Positions 55,093 through 63,194 of a DNA stretch of 64,000 nucleotides are shown piece by piece. The DNA lies in contig NZ_JACXBW010000009.1 in assembly GCF_014712225.1 (NCBI RefSeq), positions 124,001-188,000 on the forward strand. The letters run 5' to 3'. Numbering within the stretch: position 1 is the stretch's first letter; every line of letters starts with the position of its first letter. The translations under genes were made by a program, and so were the position numbers. The notes beneath the pieces are model-generated. The model was not told where the DNA came from. It worked only from the letters and a program-made list of their open reading frames with translations, and made no database searches. Origin of the DNA: Pseudarthrobacter sulfonivorans (GTDB lineage Bacteria > Actinomycetota > Actinomycetes > Actinomycetales > Micrococcaceae).

Positions 55093-56125
55093 GGTTGCCG
55101 CGAATGCCCAAGCGATGAAGCGGTGGTTGGACAAAGCCGAAACGGCCATCGGCAACCACAGCGACCGCATCAATGCCATCAACATTTTCCCCGTGGCTGA
55201 CGGCGACACCGGGACCAACCTTTACCTCACCGTCCGGGCAGCGGCCCGTGCCCTGCACAGCGGCACGGCAAGCCTGGACTCAGCCGCCCCCTCAGATCCG
55301 CGCCAGGCGGATGTGGGAGCGGTGCTGGCGCATGCCGGCCGGGCGGCGATGGAGCAGGCACGCGGTAACTCCGGCACGCTTTTCTCCGTGTTTCTCTGCG
55401 CCGCCGCCGAGCCGTTGGCCGGGCACACCCGCCTGACGTCAGCCCTGCTGGCAGCGGCGCTGAACCGCGCCCAGATCCGGGCGTGGTCCGCACTAAGCGA
55501 TCCCGTGCCGGGCACCATGCTTTCAGTGATGGAGGCCGCAGCCCGAGCCGCCGCGGCAGTGGATGCGGGCCACAACGGCGACGACAGCAACCTCGCCCTC
55601 GGTAAAACCCTGGACGCCGCCGTCGAGGGCGCCCTGCAGGCAGTGGTCAGCACGGAGAACCAGTTGGCCGCCCTGGAAGCCGCACACGTAGTCGATGCCG
55701 GGGGCGTTGGCATGCTGCTCATCCTCGATTGCCTCCGCTCCGCTGTCCTGGGCGAGGGCCTGCAGGGGGAACTCCTCGACGGCCTGCACGGCTACGACGT
55801 CCAGGACCCGCACATCCACACCAGCATGCCGGATGACGACGGCGTTGAAGTCATGTGCACCATCAGCCTCTCACCGCTGAACGCCGCCACACTCCGGCAA
55901 CGGCTGGACGAGATCGGCGACTCCGTCATCATGAGCCAGGTGGGCAACGCCGCGAATCCGGAAGGCAATTACCGCTGGCGTGTCCACGTCCACGTCCCGG
56001 ACGCCACACCGGCCGTAAGCCTGATCCGCTCCCTGGGGCACCCTTCAGAGCTCACCGTCAGCGAACTCGCCGTAGCCCGAGATCCCGAACCGGCTCCCGC
56101 GAGCTCCCATGGACATGAGCGCTGA
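55082..56125 (+). CDS. DAK2-domain protein (FakA-like, short form)
   Basis: About 347 residues. The start is uncertain: TTG 55082 (with GGGAT upstream) overlaps thiL by 11 bases; TTG 55043 and ATG 55115 are alternatives. The DAK2 phosphotransferase domain has NIFPVADGDTGTNLYLTV, where Asp and Thr bind magnesium-ATP, and ARGNSGTLFSVFLCA. The remainder matches the central FakA region (EVMCTISLSPLNAATLRQRLDEIGDSVIMSQ; YRWRVHVHVPD), but the usual ~200-residue C-terminal part of FakA is missing. It sits between thiL and recG as in other actinobacteria. A fatty-acid kinase role is possible if a DegV-type FakB exists elsewhere. Confidence 0.8.
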   Translation: MQTKVAANAQAMKRWLDKAETAIGNHSDRINAINIFPVADGDTGTNLYLTVRAAARALHSGTASLDSAAPSDPRQADVGAVLAHAGRAAMEQARGNSGTLFSVFLCAAAEPLAGHTRLTSALLAAALNRAQIRAWSALSDPVPGTMLSVMEAAARAAAAVDAGHNGDDSNLALGKTLDAAVEGALQAVVSTENQLAALEAAHVVDAGGVGMLLILDCLRSAVLGEGLQGELLDGLHGYDVQDPHIHTSMPDDDGVEVMCTISLSPLNAATLRQRLDEIGDSVIMSQVGNAANPEGNYRWRVHVHVPDATPAVSLIRSLGHPSELTVSELAVARDPEPAPASSHGHER

Positions 56126-58397
56126 ACTCGGCCAGCGCCTGGAACGGCTGATCGGAAAACGGTCAGCGTCGGCCATCGAGAAACATTTGGGGATCAGCAC
56201 CGTCGGCGGCCTGCTGAACTATTTCCCCCGCCGCTACCTGAACCGGGGCGAGCTGACACCCATCGGCGAGCTGCCCGTCGATGAGGAAGTCACCCTGATT
56301 GCGCGGGTCCTCTCCAACAGCACCCGCAAGATGCACACGCGCCGCGGGTCCATTACCGATGTCATCATCACCGACGACGCCGCATCCCACGGCCGTCCGC
56401 GCCTTGCCTCCGTAGGCCCCGGCAGCGGGCACGGCACCCTCAAGATCACCTTCTTCAGCGGCTACCGGGCACAGGCCGAACTCCTGCCCGGACGGCGCGT
56501 GATGTTCTCCGGCAAAGTGACCCGGTACGGTGCCTCCCTGGGCCTGACCAATCCGGACTTCAACCTCCTGGACGAAGACCCGGACATGCCCGGCATGGAC
56601 CCCGAAAAGCTGGCTGCCATGCCCGTCCCGGTGTACCCGGCCACGGCCAAGCTCACCAGCTGGTCGATCCAGAAAGTGATCGCCACGCTCCTCCAAACAG
56701 TCGATCTGGACGCGCTGCCCGATCCGCTGCCGGACGACGTCGCCCGCCGCGAAAAGTTCCTGCCGGTGGCCGAGGCCTACCGGCTCATCCACAAGCCCGA
56801 AACACAGGCCGACTGGAAGCGCGCCCAGGACCGTCTCCGGTTCCAGGAAGCCCTGGTCCTGCAGGCGGCCCTGGCGCGGCGGCGTGCACAGCTGGCGGCC
56901 GAGGAAGCCACCGCCCGGCGGCCGGCAGCCGATGGGCTGCTGACGGCGTTCGACCGGCAGCTGCCGTTCACCCTCACCGCCGGCCAGGCTGCCGTCGGCA
57001 AAACCCTTGCCGCCGAACTCGCGCAGGACAGCCCCATGAACCGGCTCCTGCAGGGGGAGGTCGGCTCGGGCAAAACCATTGTGGCGCTGCGGGCCATGCT
57101 GCAGGTGGTGGACGCCGGCGGGCAGGCGGCACTGCTCGCCCCCACCGAGGTCCTCGCGGCCCAGCACTTCGAATCCATCCGCCGGACCCTGGGTTCCCTC
57201 GCCCGGGATCCCATGCTGTCCGCGGACGGCCTCCTTGGCAGCCTCGCCGAAGGTGCCGTCCAGGTCACGCTGCTCACCGGCTCCATGCCCGCCGCCGCCC
57301 GCAAACGGGCCATGCTCGACGCCGCGTCCGGTTCGGCCGGAATTGTGATCGGCACGCACGCACTGCTGAGCGACAATGTGGCGTTCTATGATCTGGGCCT
57401 GATCGTCGTGGACGAACAGCACCGGTTCGGCGTGGAGCAGCGGGACGTCCTCCGGTCAAAGGCCAACAAGCCGCCGCACCTGCTGGTCATGACGGCCACG
57501 CCGATTCCCCGGACCGTGGCCATGACCGTTTTCGGCGATCTCGAAACCTCCATCCTGGACGAGCTCCCCGCAGGCCGGGCGCCGATTTCCACCCATGTAG
57601 TGGGCCTTGCCGAAAACCCCGGCTGGGCAGGGCGTATCTGGTCGCGTTCACGCGAGGAGATCGACGCCGGGCACCAGGTCTATGTGGTGTGCCCAAGGAT
57701 CGGAACGGACGACGACGGCGATTTCAGTCCGGGCGAAGCGGAACCTTCCGCGGCCGGCCTGGCAGGGGACGGCGGCGAACGCGAACTCGCGTCGGTAACC
57801 GCCGTCGTCGAACAACTGCTCCAGGAGCCGGCCCTGTCCGGCGTCCCGCTGGGACCGATGCACGGCCGCCTCGACACGGCGGTGAAGAATGCCGCCATGG
57901 CTGATTTCACGGCCAACCGGACCAAGCTCCTGGTCGCCACCACCGTGATTGAAGTCGGCGTGGACGTGCACAACGCCACGTTGATGGTGATCCTCGACGC
58001 CGACCGCTTCGGCATCTCGCAGCTCCACCAGTTGCGTGGGCGGGTAGGCCGTGGCGGCCTCCCCGGAACCTGCCTGCTGGTCACCAGCCTGGAACCAGGG
58101 CACCCGAGCCGGCGGCGGCTGGATGCGGTGGCTTCCACCACTGACGGCTTTGAGCTCTCCCAGGAGGACCTCAAGCTGCGCCGCGAGGGCGACATCCTGG
58201 GCGCGTCACAGTCAGGCGGCCGATCCACCCTGAAGCTGCTGCGCGTGCTGGAGCACGAGGACATCATTGCCCGGGCACGGCAGGACGCCCAGGACGTCGT
58301 GGGCGCGGACCCGTCCCTGGCACGGCATCCCCGCCTTGCCGAGGCCATCAACGAATACCTGAATCCCGAGAAGGAGGCGTTCCTTGAGCGCGGATAG
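56109..58397 (+). CDS. recG: ATP-dependent DNA helicase RecG
   Basis: 762 residues; the ATG overlaps the DAK2 gene by 17 bases. It remodels stalled replication forks and Holliday junctions. The N-terminal wedge domain (LLNYFPRRYLNRGELTPIGEL) precedes the helicase core with GEVGSGKT at 316-323, DEQHRFG, the TATPIPRT segment and QLRGRVGRGG. The C-terminal brake region (LRREGDILGASQSGGRSTL) is present. The length is slightly above the E. coli protein. Identity is firm. Confidence 0.96.
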   Translation: MDMSAELGQRLERLIGKRSASAIEKHLGISTVGGLLNYFPRRYLNRGELTPIGELPVDEEVTLIARVLSNSTRKMHTRRGSITDVIITDDAASHGRPRLASVGPGSGHGTLKITFFSGYRAQAELLPGRRVMFSGKVTRYGASLGLTNPDFNLLDEDPDMPGMDPEKLAAMPVPVYPATAKLTSWSIQKVIATLLQTVDLDALPDPLPDDVARREKFLPVAEAYRLIHKPETQADWKRAQDRLRFQEALVLQAALARRRAQLAAEEATARRPAADGLLTAFDRQLPFTLTAGQAAVGKTLAAELAQDSPMNRLLQGEVGSGKTIVALRAMLQVVDAGGQAALLAPTEVLAAQHFESIRRTLGSLARDPMLSADGLLGSLAEGAVQVTLLTGSMPAAARKRAMLDAASGSAGIVIGTHALLSDNVAFYDLGLIVVDEQHRFGVEQRDVLRSKANKPPHLLVMTATPIPRTVAMTVFGDLETSILDELPAGRAPISTHVVGLAENPGWAGRIWSRSREEIDAGHQVYVVCPRIGTDDDGDFSPGEAEPSAAGLAGDGGERELASVTAVVEQLLQEPALSGVPLGPMHGRLDTAVKNAAMADFTANRTKLLVATTVIEVGVDVHNATLMVILDADRFGISQLHQLRGRVGRGGLPGTCLLVTSLEPGHPSRRRLDAVASTTDGFELSQEDLKLRREGDILGASQSGGRSTLKLLRVLEHEDIIARARQDAQDVVGADPSLARHPRLAEAINEYLNPEKEAFLERG

Positions 58398-58406
58398 TAG
58401 GCGGGC

Positions 58407-58988
58407 ATGAGCCGCATCATTGCGGGCGCCGCCGGCGGGACCCCGCTGGTCAGCGTCCCGGGGTCCATGACCCGGCCCACCACGGACCGCGTCAAGGAGG
58501 CGTTGTTCTCCCGCCTTGACGCTTTCGGCATCATTGCCGGTGCCCGCGTCCTGGACCTCTACGCCGGCTCCGGAGCGCTGGGCGTGGAGAGCGGCAGCAG
58601 GGGCGCCGACGCCGTTGACCTGGTGGAATTCGATGCCAAAGCCAGTTCCGTCTGCCAGCGCAATGCCGACCTCATCAACGGCGTGCTGGCCCGCAAGGCC
58701 GTCACGGTCCATCGTTCCAAAGTGGAGTCCTTTTTGGAGCGCACATCAGAGGAGGTCCGCTGGGACCTCGTCTTTATGGACCCGCCCTATCCGTTGGATG
58801 AGGCTGCGGTGTCAGCGGTGCTGGCAAAACTCGCGGACCATCTCGCTCCGGCTGCGGTGGTGGTGGTGGAACGGTCCTCACGCTCGCCGGAACCGGGCTG
58901 GCCGGCCGGCCTTGAACGGTTTGCGGAGCGGAAGTACGGCGAAACCAAGCTTTGGTACGCCGAGCCCTCCGTGCTTCCGGAGGACTGA
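58407..58988 (+). CDS. rsmD: 16S rRNA (guanine(966)-N(2))-methyltransferase
   Basis: 193 residues, starting nine bases after recG. It methylates G966 of 16S rRNA in the assembled small subunit. Typical segments are IIAGAAGGTPL and RPTTDRVKEALFSRL, the SAM-binding LDLYAGSGALGVESGSRGA, and the catalytic DPPY motif in FMDPPYPLDEAA. The order recG-rsmD-coaD is common in actinobacteria, but here two genes on the other strand are inserted before coaD. Confidence 0.95.
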   Translation: MSRIIAGAAGGTPLVSVPGSMTRPTTDRVKEALFSRLDAFGIIAGARVLDLYAGSGALGVESGSRGADAVDLVEFDAKASSVCQRNADLINGVLARKAVTVHRSKVESFLERTSEEVRWDLVFMDPPYPLDEAAVSAVLAKLADHLAPAAVVVVERSSRSPEPGWPAGLERFAERKYGETKLWYAEPSVLPED

Positions 58989-58991
58989 AAT

Positions 58992-59780
58992 TCAGCCATC
59001 GAGCCTGTCCAGGTCCACGCCGGCCAGAACCTTGGCGGGGTGGGGGCCGCGGGCTGTCAGTTCGGCGGTCCAACCCCCGGGCCACGCTGTTTGTGTGCCG
59101 GCAAGGATGATGTTGCCGGGGTAGCGGCCCGCAAACATGCCCGTCTCCGCGAACGCCGCCACGTCCGTCATGGCGCGGCGCATGGCGGCCACCTGGCTGC
59201 GGACCAGCGTGAGGCCGGGTTCGTCGCCCACGTTGACGATCAGTACGCCACCGGCGGTGAGGCGTGCACGGGCCTCCTCGTAGAACTCCGTGCAGGCAAT
59301 GTGCGCCGGGGCTTCGGGCCCGGAGAAGATGTCCAGGATGACGACGTCGAACTGAAGGTCCGGATCCAGTTCCGCCAGAGCGTCGCGGGCATCGCCGATG
59401 ATGGTGTGCAGATTGGTTCCGTCGGGCAGCGGGAGCTGCTGCAGGACATAATCGAGGAGCTCCCGCTCCAGCTCCACCGCGTACTGGACGGAACCGGGCC
59501 GGCTCGCCTGGATGTAGCGGGCAAGCGTCAGTGCCCCGGCGCCGAGATGCAGCGCCGCGATCGGCTCCCCTTCGGGCGCGGCAAGGTCCACCACGTGGCC
59601 GATCCGCCGCAGGTATTCGTAAAAAATCTCCTCCGGGTGGGCCAGATTGACGTGGGACTGTTCGGCCCCGCCGATGCTGAGGACGAAGGCGCCGTCCGTG
59701 AAGGCATCAGGCTCGATGGCGGCATGCTGTCCCGTGGTGCGCAGAAACCTGGCGGACCGTGCACCGCCAGCCTCCGGCAT
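58992..59780 (-). CDS. Spermidine synthase-like SAM-dependent enzyme
   Basis: 262 residues from ATG 59780, which overlaps the stop of the preceding aminotransferase gene (TGATG); GTG 59783 is the alternative. The SpeE-type Rossmann fold is visible: ALHLGAGALTLARYIQ, QYAVELERELLDYV, GDARDALAEL, and DVVILDIFSGPEAPAH. The polyamine-binding tetrad is not obvious (the usual D-x-x-D before the gate is DIFSGPE here), so true spermidine synthase activity is doubtful. Actinobacteria hold many such fused or degenerate SpeE homologues. Operon with a PLP aminotransferase; substrate unknown. Confidence 0.78.
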   Translation of the reverse strand: MPEAGGARSARFLRTTGQHAAIEPDAFTDGAFVLSIGGAEQSHVNLAHPEEIFYEYLRRIGHVVDLAAPEGEPIAALHLGAGALTLARYIQASRPGSVQYAVELERELLDYVLQQLPLPDGTNLHTIIGDARDALAELDPDLQFDVVILDIFSGPEAPAHIACTEFYEEARARLTAGGVLIVNVGDEPGLTLVRSQVAAMRRAMTDVAAFAETGMFAGRYPGNIILAGTQTAWPGGWTAELTARGPHPAKVLAGVDLDRLDG

Positions 59781-60985
59781 CACAGCTTTCCGCTGAGCGT
59801 TGCCAGCCGGGCGGCGGCCTCCTCGAGGACTGCCACCTTCTTGCAGAACGCGAACCGGAGCAGGCTGCGGGTCCGTTCCGCGCCTTGCGGATGGCAGAAG
59901 ACCGGCACGGGGATTGCGGCGACCCCCACCAGGGCGGGAAGGCGGCGGGCAAGGTCCACGGAGTCGGCAATGCCGAGGGGCGCGGTGTCGACGTTGACGA
60001 AGTAGGTGCCCTGCGGGGTGAAGACATCGAAGCCTGCGGCGCGGAGGCCTTCGCTGAGGATGTCCCGCTTCTTCCGCAGCGTGGCTGATATCCCGTGGTA
60101 GAACTCGTCCGGCAGTGCCAGCCCGGTGGCGATTGCTGCCTGGAACGGCGTGCCGGAACTGTAAGTCAGGAATTGTTTGACGGTGCGGACTGCCGCCACC
60201 AGGTGCTCCGGTCCGGTCAGCCAGCCGATCTTCCAGCCGGTGAAGGAAAAAGTCTTTCCTGCTGAGGAAATGGTGATGGTCCTCTCGGCGGCACCCGGCA
60301 AGGAAGCCACCGGGATGTGCCGGGCACCGAAAGTAAGGTGCTCGTACACCTCATCGGTGATGATCAGGCAGTCATGCTTGCGGGCAAGCTCGACGACGCG
60401 TTGAAGGACCTGGCGGGGGAACACCGCGCCCGTGGGATTGTGGGGGTTATTCAGCAATACCACCCGGGTACGGCCGGTGAACGCTGCTTCGAGGGCTGCC
60501 GGGTCCGGGAGGAAGTCAGGGGCAAGCAGCGGGGCGGTGGTGTGGGTGGCGCCGGCCAGTCCGATGACTGCACCGTACGAGTCGTAGAACGGCTCGAACG
60601 TCAGCACCTCATCGCCCGGCCCGACGAACGCCAGCAGGGCAGCCGCGATGGCCTCGGTGGCCCCGGTGGTGACGATGACCTCCGTCTGCGGGTCCAGGGT
60701 CAGACCGTAGAACCGGCCCTGGTGGGCCGCGACGGCCTCCCGCAGTTCCGGGATGCCCTTGCCCGGCGCGTACTGATTGGCACCCGCCTCGATGGCGGCC
60801 ATGGCTGCGGCCTTGATTTCAGCCGGCCCGTCCTCGTCCGGAAAGCCCTGCCCCAGGTTGATGGCGCCGGTCTGCGCCGCCAGGGTGGTCATCTCCTCGA
60901 AGATGGTGACGCCCAGCTGGCCGGCAGGTCCCAGGAGGTTTGCGCCGGCCGCGGTCCGCTGCCACGGAGCCGGTGCTGCGGGCAT
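59780..60985 (-). CDS. PLP-dependent aminotransferase, class I/II
   Basis: 401 residues from ATG 60985, which has GGGAA six bases upstream; ATG 61009 would add eight residues. The fold type I features are complete: INLGQGFPDEDGP, NQYAPGKGIPELREAVA, NNPHNPTGAVF, the aspartate in IITDEVYEHL, and the Schiff-base Lys244 in SSAGKTFSFTGWKIGW. The motif set is that of the kynurenine/glutamine transaminase or DapC-like group. It shares a transcript with the SpeE-like gene. It could act on succinyl-diaminopimelate precursors or aromatic amino acids; not decided. Confidence 0.88.
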   Translation of the reverse strand: MPAAPAPWQRTAAGANLLGPAGQLGVTIFEEMTTLAAQTGAINLGQGFPDEDGPAEIKAAAMAAIEAGANQYAPGKGIPELREAVAAHQGRFYGLTLDPQTEVIVTTGATEAIAAALLAFVGPGDEVLTFEPFYDSYGAVIGLAGATHTTAPLLAPDFLPDPAALEAAFTGRTRVVLLNNPHNPTGAVFPRQVLQRVVELARKHDCLIITDEVYEHLTFGARHIPVASLPGAAERTITISSAGKTFSFTGWKIGWLTGPEHLVAAVRTVKQFLTYSSGTPFQAAIATGLALPDEFYHGISATLRKKRDILSEGLRAAGFDVFTPQGTYFVNVDTAPLGIADSVDLARRLPALVGVAAIPVPVFCHPQGAERTRSLLRFAFCKKVAVLEEAAARLATLSGKL

Positions 60986-61050
60986 GGAAAGTTCCCGTGG
61001 TGGATGCATTCAGTCATGGTATCCCGGCGTCCATGCGGTAGGTTCGGTGC

Positions 61051-61530
61051 ATGAGACGCGCTGTCTGCCCCGGATCCTATGACCCCATACACAACGGTCA
61101 CCTCGAGGTTATCGCCCGTGCGGCCGGCCTCTTCGATGAAGTGATTGTGGCTGTTTCCACCAACTACGCCAAGAAGTACATGTTCAGCCTGGGGGATCGC
61201 ATCGACATGGCCCGCGAAACCCTGGCTTCGCTGCAAGGCATTGTGGTTGAGCCTGTGGGGGAGGGCCTCCTGGCCGAGTATTGCCGCCAGCGTGGTGTGT
61301 CCGCGATCGTGAAGGGTCTCCGTTCGTCATCGGATTTCGATTATGAGCTCCCCATGGCCACCATGAACCGCCAGCTCAGCGGCGTTGAGACGGTGTTCCT
61401 GCCAGCCGAGGCGCACTACCTCCATTTGTCATCCACACTCATCAAGGAAGTGGCCAGCCTGGGCGGCAGCGTTTCCGACTATGTACCGCGTTCAGTGCAA
61501 AAAAGGCTGCTCTCAGGCGAGTCTGCGTAG
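61051..61530 (+). CDS. coaD: Phosphopantetheine adenylyltransferase
   Basis: 159 residues, the usual size. It transfers AMP to 4'-phosphopantetheine in coenzyme A synthesis. The nucleotidyltransferase motif is CPGSYDPIHNGHLEV (His14, His17), and the second site motif is LSSTLIKEVASLGGSVSDYVP. FVKGLRSSSDFDYELPMATMN-like sequence contacts phosphopantetheine. It is transcribed divergently from the aminotransferase gene, 65 bases away, and precedes the DUF177-rpmF-rnc-mutM cluster. Confidence 0.96.
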   Translation: MRRAVCPGSYDPIHNGHLEVIARAAGLFDEVIVAVSTNYAKKYMFSLGDRIDMARETLASLQGIVVEPVGEGLLAEYCRQRGVSAIVKGLRSSSDFDYELPMATMNRQLSGVETVFLPAEAHYLHLSSTLIKEVASLGGSVSDYVPRSVQKRLLSGESA

Positions 61531-61587
61531 GACCAACTGCCAAGAGGGTAGGCTTATCCGGTACTTCGGCGGCTGTCCAGGCCCGGT

Positions 61588-61617
61588 TTGAGTCCCTGCG
61601 GCTCTTCAGGCTAAGAT
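61588..61617 (+). promoter_or_regulatory. Candidate promoter of the DUF177-rpmF-rnc-mutM cluster
   Basis: TTGAGT (61588-61593) and TAAGAT (61612-61617) have an 18-base spacer. The predicted start near 61624 leaves a short leader containing AGGAG at 61641-61645. Confidence 0.45.
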
Positions 61618-61650
61618 GGTACGTCGGTCATATGTTCAACAGGAGTTCTC

Positions 61651-62199
61651 ATTAAACGAGATGCTAGTTCGCCCTTGGCGTTCGACGTCAAGGATCTCGG
61701 GCGCAGCCCGGGCAGCATGCGGACGCTGAAAGAACATGTACCCGCGCCAAGTGATTTTGGCGTGGCACTCATTGGCGTTCAGGAAGGCTCGGATATCGGG
61801 CTGGACTTGAGGCTTGAGGCCGTACACGAAGGAATTCTGGTATCAGGAACCGTGGTCGCCGAAGTTACAGGCGAATGCGGTCGATGCCTGGATCCCCTTG
61901 CGTATGACCTTGAGGTCAATGTGCAAGAACTTTTCTTCTATGAGGGCGTCCTGCTTTCAGATGAAGAAGACGAAGAAGAGCAACGTCGAGTCGAGCACGA
62001 TCTAATCGATCTTGAGCCGGTGTTGCGGGACGCAGTTGTAACCATGCTGCCGTTCCAGCCGGTGTGCCGGGAAGACTGCCAGGGCCTTTGCTCCGAATGC
62101 GGAGTCCGCCTGGAAGACGAGCCGGGGCATCACCACGAGGTCGTAGATCCTCGCTGGGCCGCCCTGGCTGACTTGGCTAAGCCTGACCGGCAAAACTGA
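61651..62199 (+). CDS. DUF177 (YceD-type) protein with apparent AUU start
   Basis: 182 residues if started at ATT 61651. The family N-terminus SPLxxDxxxLGRxPGSM is encoded as SSPLAFDVKDLGRSPGSM, and its first residues lie upstream of the only standard start, TTG 61675, which would cut off Ser-Pro and has no Shine-Dalgarno. AGGAG (61641-61645) is five bases before ATT. No ATG, GTG or TTG exists in this frame between the AGGAG and 61675. The protein has four or more cysteines (ECGRCLDP, CREDCQGLCSECG) that may bind metal. Homologues next to rpmF affect 23S rRNA or ribosome maturation. Start codon is inferred, family is firm. Confidence 0.8.
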   Translation: MKRDASSPLAFDVKDLGRSPGSMRTLKEHVPAPSDFGVALIGVQEGSDIGLDLRLEAVHEGILVSGTVVAEVTGECGRCLDPLAYDLEVNVQELFFYEGVLLSDEEDEEEQRRVEHDLIDLEPVLRDAVVTMLPFQPVCREDCQGLCSECGVRLEDEPGHHHEVVDPRWAALADLAKPDRQN

Positions 62200-62235
62200 T
62201 CTGTACGTGTTTGTCTAGAGAGAAATGAGTTAGCC

Positions 62236-62439
62236 GTGGCTGTCCCGAAGCGGAAAATGTCTCGCTCGAATACCCGCGCCCGCCGCTCCCAGTGGAAGGC
62301 AACCGCCCCCCACCTGGTGAAGACTGTCGAGAACGGCCAGGTTGTTTACAGCCTGCCGCACCAGGCAAAGGTCGTTACCGACTCGGCTGGCACTGCGCTG
62401 TTCCTTGAGTACAAGGGCCGCAAGGTCGCAGACGTCTAA
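62236..62439 (+). CDS. rpmF: 50S ribosomal protein L32
   Basis: 67 residues, GTG start, beginning [20 protein letters not shown], the L32 signature. The four zinc-binding cysteines of the C+ form are absent; this is a C-minus paralogue, which in actinobacteria is often linked to zinc limitation, though here it sits in the standard DUF177-rpmF-rnc context. It is a structural protein of the large subunit. The sequence [22 protein letters not shown] replaces the usual zinc site. Confidence 0.96.
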   Translation: MAVPKRKMSRSNTRARRSQWKATAPHLVKTVENGQVVYSLPHQAKVVTDSAGTALFLEYKGRKVADV

Positions 62440-62457
62440 TCGGCCCCCAAGGCTGAG

Positions 62458-63186
62458 ATGATATCTTCAACTGAAGAGCTTCTGAAGCGTCTCGGTGTCT
62501 CTATTGACGCCGGGACGCTTCGTCTTGCTCTGACCCACCGTTCCTACGCCTACGAAAACGGCGGCATACCCACGAACGAGCGCCTTGAGTTCCTCGGCGA
62601 CTCCATCCTTGGTTTCTCTGTGACGGACGCCCTGTACCGGGACAATCCCACGCTGCCCGAAGGTGACCTCGCCAAACGCCGCTCCGCGGTAGTCAGCACA
62701 CGTGCCCTGGCGGGCATCGGCCGAAGCCTGGGCATCGGGGACTACATTTACCTGGGGCAGGGCGAAAAGCTCACCGAGGGCAAGAACAAGGCCTCAATCC
62801 TGGCGGACACCATGGAAGCACTCATCGGTGCCACGTACGTGTCCAACGACATCGAGACTGCACGCCAGCTTGTCATGCGACTGATCGGCCCGCTCCTGAA
62901 GGATGCGGCGGCCCTTGGTGCGGGAACGGACTGGAAAACCAGCATCCAGGAGCTCGCCGCAAGCCGGCAGCTCGGCACCATCTTCTACGCAGTGGAGGGA
63001 GCCGGTCCTGACCACGCCCGTACCTTCAAGGCTGTCCTGAACATCGGCGGCAAGCCGTACGGCAATGGCTCAGGCCACTCCAAAAAGGAAGCCGAGCAGG
63101 AAGCTGCCGCGGACGCCTGGCGTGTTCTTTCCGGAACCAGGGAAGCCGCGGCCGGCGGATCAGCCGGGTCCGGTTCCGGCGCCTAG
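62458..63186 (+). CDS. rnc: Ribonuclease III
   Basis: 242 residues, ATG preceded by AAGG. It cleaves double-stranded RNA, including rRNA precursors. The RNase III signature is NERLEFLGDSILGFSVTDALY with the catalytic acids, and the second acidic site is ADTMEALIGATYV. The double-stranded RNA-binding domain occupies about residues 155-225 (DWKTSIQELAASRQLG ... GSGHSKKEAEQEAAADAW). A Gly/Ser/Ala-rich tail ends the protein. mutM starts eight bases after the stop. Confidence 0.97.
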   Translation: MISSTEELLKRLGVSIDAGTLRLALTHRSYAYENGGIPTNERLEFLGDSILGFSVTDALYRDNPTLPEGDLAKRRSAVVSTRALAGIGRSLGIGDYIYLGQGEKLTEGKNKASILADTMEALIGATYVSNDIETARQLVMRLIGPLLKDAAALGAGTDWKTSIQELAASRQLGTIFYAVEGAGPDHARTFKAVLNIGGKPYGNGSGHSKKEAEQEAAADAWRVLSGTREAAAGGSAGSGSGA

Positions 63187-63194
63187 GTCCAGCC

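Noticed and set aside
62236..62439. L32 lacking zinc cysteines as proof of zinc regulation
   Set aside because: The C-minus form is common in this group, and no Zur box is visible upstream.
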